Shown: positions 6,071 through 8,548 of the stretch, in pieces
How the letters are laid out: each line of letters starts with the position of its first letter
Position numbering within the stretch: position 1 is the stretch's first letter
DNA from: CAYXZO01 sp964469505
Lineage (GTDB): Bacteria; Fidelibacterota; UBA8477; JABMPR01
Length of the DNA stretch: 8,548 bases
Direction: 5' to 3'
NCBI GenBank assembly: GCA_964469505.1
Contig: CAYXZO010000074.1
Coordinates: 1 to 8,548, forward strand
Notes under the pieces: generated by a model
Seen by the model: the letters and a program-made list of their open reading frames with translations, nothing else
The model's database searches: none
Told to the model about the DNA's origin: nothing
Program-made: the position numbers and the translations under genes

Positions 6071-7167
6071 AGTACCTGGACGAATTCCGGGACCCTCAAC
6101 TGGCCCGCAGAATCGTGGAACAAATACACGCTGTAACCACTCGTCCCTGGGTGATCATGGAGATTTGCGGTGGTCAGACTCACTCCATCCTCAGGAACGG
6201 AATCGATCAGCTTTTGCCCAAAGGCCTGGAATTGGTCCACGGTCCCGGTTGCCCTGTGTGCGTAACTCCCCTGGAACTCATCGACAAAGCCATTGCTATT
6301 GCTTCCCGGCCGGAGGTGATTTTCACCAGTTTCGGCGACATGCTCCGGGTACCGGGCAGCGAAAAGGACCTTTTCCAGGTGAAATCTGAAGGTGGTGACG
6401 TGCGGACGGTCTATTCGCCCCTGGAAGCTTTGCAAATTGCCCGGGAAAATCCCGACAAGGAGGTGGTGTTCTTCGCCGTGGGGTTCGAAACCACCGCGCC
6501 GGGCAACGCCATGGCCATCGCCCAGGCGGCCCGGGAGGGAATAACCAATTTCAGCGAGCTGGTGAGTCACGTACTGGTGCCGCCGGCCATGGAGACCCTG
6601 CTCTCTTCCCCCAACAATCGGGTCCAGGGTTACCTGGCGGCCGGTCATGTTTGTACCGTGATGGGTTGGGAAGAATACGAGCCCATCGCCGCCAAGTATA
6701 AAGTGCCCATTGTGGTCACCGGCTTCGAGCCGCTGGATATTCTGGAAGGAATTCTGATGGTAGTGACCCAACTGGAAGAAGGGCGTCACGAGGTGGAGAA
6801 TCAATACAAGCGCTCCGTTCGCCGGGAAGGCAACCGGCCCGCTCAGGAGGTCATCAAACAGGTTTACGAGGTCACTACCCGCAAATGGCGGGGTATCGGG
6901 GCCATTCCCGCCAGTGGGTTGAAAATCAGGGACGAGTACGCCGCTTTCGACGCCGAACGCAAATTCGCCGTGGAGCAGATTCAAACCAAGGAACCGCCGG
7001 AATGCATCGCGGGGGAAGTGCTGCAAGGGCTGAAAAAGCCGGACGAGTGCGCTGCTTTTGGTACTGTCTGTACGCCCCAGAATCCCCTGGGGGCCACTAT
7101 GGTTTCTAGTGAGGGGGCTTGCGCGGCGTATTACCGCTACCATCGGCCTCGGAGGGTGGAAGCATGA
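6067..7167 (+). CDS. hypD: Hydrogenase maturation iron-sulfur protein HypD
   Basis: A protein of 366 residues, the usual HypD length. HypD is the [4Fe-4S] scaffold protein that, with HypC, holds the iron while CN and CO ligands are attached. All family landmarks are present: CGGQTH with Cys34, GPGCPVC with Cys62 and Cys65, GFETTAP (139-145), and PASGLKIRDEY (281-291). The C-terminal cluster ligands fall among Cys313, Cys328, Cys335 and Cys352. The start ATG overlaps the hypC stop (ATGA), with GAGGAGGA at 6053-6060 six bases upstream, a strong ribosome binding site. Its own stop overlaps the hypE start in the same way. No disruption is visible. Confidence 0.97.
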   Translation: MKYLDEFRDPQLARRIVEQIHAVTTRPWVIMEICGGQTHSILRNGIDQLLPKGLELVHGPGCPVCVTPLELIDKAIAIASRPEVIFTSFGDMLRVPGSEKDLFQVKSEGGDVRTVYSPLEALQIARENPDKEVVFFAVGFETTAPGNAMAIAQAAREGITNFSELVSHVLVPPAMETLLSSPNNRVQGYLAAGHVCTVMGWEEYEPIAAKYKVPIVVTGFEPLDILEGILMVVTQLEEGRHEVENQYKRSVRREGNRPAQEVIKQVYEVTTRKWRGIGAIPASGLKIRDEYAAFDAERKFAVEQIQTKEPPECIAGEVLQGLKKPDECAAFGTVCTPQNPLGATMVSSEGACAAYYRYHRPRRVEA

Positions 7168-8213
7168 ACTTTCCCGAAGGACTAAGCTGCCCCGTTCCTA
7201 AAACCGACTACGATACCATCCAACTGGCCCACGGCGCCGGGGGCCGCCTGACGGCGGAGCTGGTGGAAAAATTCTTCCTGCCCCGTTTCGATAACCCCAT
7301 TTTGCAGAAATTAGAAGACCAGGCTCAACTGGAATTCGGTGGGGGCCGACTGGCCTTTACCACCGACAGCTTCGTCGTGGATCCCATCTTCTTTCCCGGC
7401 GGAGACATCGGCGAGCTGGCGGTCAACGGTACGGTCAACGACCTGGCCATGAGCGGAGCCGAGCCCTTGTGGCTGAGTGTGGGCTTTATTTTGGAAGAAG
7501 GTTTGCCGCTGGAAGAGCTGCACCGGGTTCTGCTTTCCATGGAGCAAGCCGCCAAAGCCGCGGGGGTGCAGATCGTCACCGGCGACACCAAGGTGGTCAA
7601 CAAGGGAACCTGCGACAAGCTGTATATCAACACCAGTGGTATCGGACGAATTCCCGCCGGGGTGGAACTGGGTGCTCACCGCATTCGACCGGGGGATAAA
7701 ATCCTCCTCTCAGGCACCATTGCTGATCACGGCATGGCGGTGCTCACCAGCCGCAAGGGGCTGGCTTTCGAGACCCGTGTTCAGAGTGATACGGCCGCCT
7801 TGAACGACCTGGTGCAGACCATGCTGGCCACGGGGGGTGCCATTAAAGCCCTCCGGGACCCCACCCGGGGCGGCGTGGCGGCCACCCTCAACGAGTTTGC
7901 CAAGGCGGCGGGGGTAGGCATGCGCATCGAGGAGGAAACCCTGCCGGTGCGGCCGGAAGTGAAGGGCGCCTGCGAGGTGCTGGGGCTCGATCCCCTTTAC
8001 GTGGCCAATGAGGGTAAACTGGTGGCGGTGGTGGCCGCCCAGGACGCCGAGCAGATTCTAACCGCCATGCGTCAACATCCGCTGGGGAAAGAAGCGGTTT
8101 TGTTGGGGGAAGTGGTGGCGGACCATCCGGGGATCGTCAGCTTACGCACCCTGTTGGGCGTGGAACGTATTGTGGATATGCCCGTAGGTGAGCAGTTGCC
8201 CAGGATTTGTTGA
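7164..8213 (+). CDS. hypE: Carbamoyl dehydratase HypE (hydrogenase cyanide-ligand synthesis)
   Basis: A protein of 349 residues. HypE accepts a carbamoyl group from HypF on its C-terminal cysteine and dehydrates it with ATP to a thiocyanate, the CN donor for iron. The C-terminus PRIC ends in the required Cys349. The PurM/AIR-synthase-like fold shows HGAGG (23-27), FTTDSFVVDP (65-74), GDTKVV (140-145) for ATP and magnesium binding, and LRDPTRGGVAATLNE (230-244). An in-frame ATG at 7119 would add 15 residues, but ATG 7164 is far better. It has GGAGG at 7151-7155 eight bases upstream, its ATGA overlaps the hypD stop like the hypC-hypD junction, and it gives the normal N-terminus. It is the last gene of the cluster, followed by a probable terminator at 8272-8308. 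Confidence 0.97.
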   Translation: MNFPEGLSCPVPKTDYDTIQLAHGAGGRLTAELVEKFFLPRFDNPILQKLEDQAQLEFGGGRLAFTTDSFVVDPIFFPGGDIGELAVNGTVNDLAMSGAEPLWLSVGFILEEGLPLEELHRVLLSMEQAAKAAGVQIVTGDTKVVNKGTCDKLYINTSGIGRIPAGVELGAHRIRPGDKILLSGTIADHGMAVLTSRKGLAFETRVQSDTAALNDLVQTMLATGGAIKALRDPTRGGVAATLNEFAKAAGVGMRIEEETLPVRPEVKGACEVLGLDPLYVANEGKLVAVVAAQDAEQILTAMRQHPLGKEAVLLGEVVADHPGIVSLRTLLGVERIVDMPVGEQLPRIC

Positions 8214-8271
8214 GGTAAGTGACCGCTGACGGCCGACAGCAGACCGCCGTTAAAGGTGACAGGAGGCAGGT

Positions 8272-8308
8272 GACAGGAAACAGGAAGTCCTGGCACTGTC
8301 GTTTTTTT
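8272..8308 (+). terminator. Probable rho-independent terminator of the hyp cluster
   Basis: The outer stem GACAG (8272-8276) pairs with CTGTC (8296-8300). The inner stem CAGG (8281-8284) pairs with CCTG (8289-8292) around AAGT. An asymmetric internal loop (GAAA and GCA) separates the stems, and seven T residues follow at 8302-8308 after one G. It lies 58 bases after the hypE stop. The stem is interrupted and lies within GACAGGA-type repeats, so it may be partly fortuitous, but the T-run right after the helix supports the call. Confidence 0.5.
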
Positions 8309-8382
8309 CCTTCTTAGAATTCGCCGTAACCCTTTGTTACCTAGATACTTAGACACCTAGATACCCTGCACCCTTTTTTATT

Positions 8383-8409
8383 CTTCGCGTACTCTGCGGA
8401 CCTTGCGAG
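8383..8409. repeat. Three tandem 9-base GCG units
   Basis: Three consecutive units, CTTCGCGTA, CTCTGCGGA and CCTTGCGAG, fit the consensus CYYYGCGNN with an exact 9-base period. Similar runs of CTTTGCG-type words recur between genes in many FCB, planctomycete and cyanobacterial genomes, in my general recollection. Their function is not known to me. A flanking T-run (8374-8379) and AAATAC sit on either side. Confidence 0.5.
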
Positions 8410-8446
8410 AAATACACTGATTCCCACTGAATGAGGTGCATTAGAA

Positions 8447-8548
8447 TCACTTAATCAGCATACACTTCTTCACTGCTCTATAACCCGGAGCTTCTAATAC
8501 TACCAGGTACAGACCTGAACTGTGGGTGGCACCACTCCAGGTAACGGT
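8447..8548 (-). CDS. Partial CDS: C-terminus with FlgD-Ig/T9SS-like sorting domain
   Basis: Minus-strand frame entering from the right edge and stopping at TGA (8447-8449); 33 residues are visible. The sequence reads TVTWSGATHSSGLYLVV then LEAPGYRAVKKCMLIK. The pattern W-x-G, then SG-x-Y-x-V, then a strand, then K-x-x-LIK at the very end, matches the last strands of the FlgD-like Ig fold. That fold ends many secreted FCB proteins and often acts as a type IX secretion sorting domain (WDG...SGxYxxxl...xKkxxliK). The rest of the protein is outside the window, so its main function cannot be told. It would be an exported protein. It is convergent with hypE. Confidence 0.7.
   Translation of the reverse strand, partial: TVTWSGATHSSGLYLVVLEAPGYRAVKKCMLIK

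Larger units (their letters stand above)
8214..8446. other. Repeat-rich intergenic region after hypE
   Basis: These 233 bases separate hypE from a convergent gene end. They contain several degenerate short repeats: the near-palindrome GCTGACGGCCGACAGC (8225-8240), two 14-base units starting GGTGACAGGA (8255-8268 and 8269-8282), two ACCTAGATAC copies (8339-8348 and 8355-8364), and three 9-base GCG units (8383-8409). No gene or RNA gene is seen. Such mixed decayed repeats are typical of non-coding filler or small mobile repeat families. Confidence 0.6.

Noticed and set aside
5884..7143. 419-codon minus-strand frame across hypC and hypD
   Set aside because: Long antisense frames are common opposite GC-rich genes. 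HypC and HypD on the + strand carry all family motifs, while the antisense product has no recognisable domain.
7119..7163. Upstream ATG extension of hypE by 15 residues
   Set aside because: The added residues are the shifted reading of the hypD end. ATG 7164 has a good ribosome binding site and an ATGA overlap like the hypC-hypD junction.

Overview
The window is dominated by a complete set of hydrogenase maturation genes on the + strand in the order hypA-hypB-hypF-(gap)-hypC-hypD-hypE (1791-8213). Together these encode the machinery that builds and inserts the [NiFe]-hydrogenase active site. HypF and HypE make the cyanide ligands from carbamoyl phosphate, HypC and HypD assemble the Fe(CN)2CO unit, and HypA and HypB deliver nickel. 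No hydrogenase structural subunit and no maturation endopeptidase is present, so the client enzyme must be encoded elsewhere.

Layout. 1-112: start of a minus-strand gene, probably a glycosyltransferase. 113-473: no supported gene. 474-1259: minus-strand, AT-rich lipoprotein gene of unknown function. 1266-1790: 525-base leader of the hyp cluster with short direct repeats near hypA. 1791-5277: hypA, hypB, hypF, tightly packed (12-base gap, then a 20-base overlap). 5278-5764: 487-base interruption with two imperfect copies of a roughly 115-base element, the second ending in a dyad that touches the hypC ribosome binding site. 5765-8213: hypC, hypD, hypE, joined by two ATGA stop/start overlaps. 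8214-8446: degenerate short tandem repeats and a probable terminator. 8447-8548: 3' end of a minus-strand gene whose product ends in a FlgD-Ig/type IX secretion-like C-terminal domain.

Organism. The lipobox protein points to bacteria, probably with an outer membrane. The C-terminal sorting-like tail at the right edge is typical of the Fibrobacteres-Chlorobi-Bacteroidetes (FCB) superphylum and related candidate phyla (for example Calditrichota or Zixibacteria). This is an inference from very few residues. The hyp genes look GC-rich while the lipoprotein gene is clearly AT-rich.

The hyp genes themselves are canonical: every key motif I checked is present. The part least explained by known gene content is the hypF-hypC gap, with its duplicated hairpin-bearing element and the dyad beside the hypC start. 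I see no evidence for a wholly new system.
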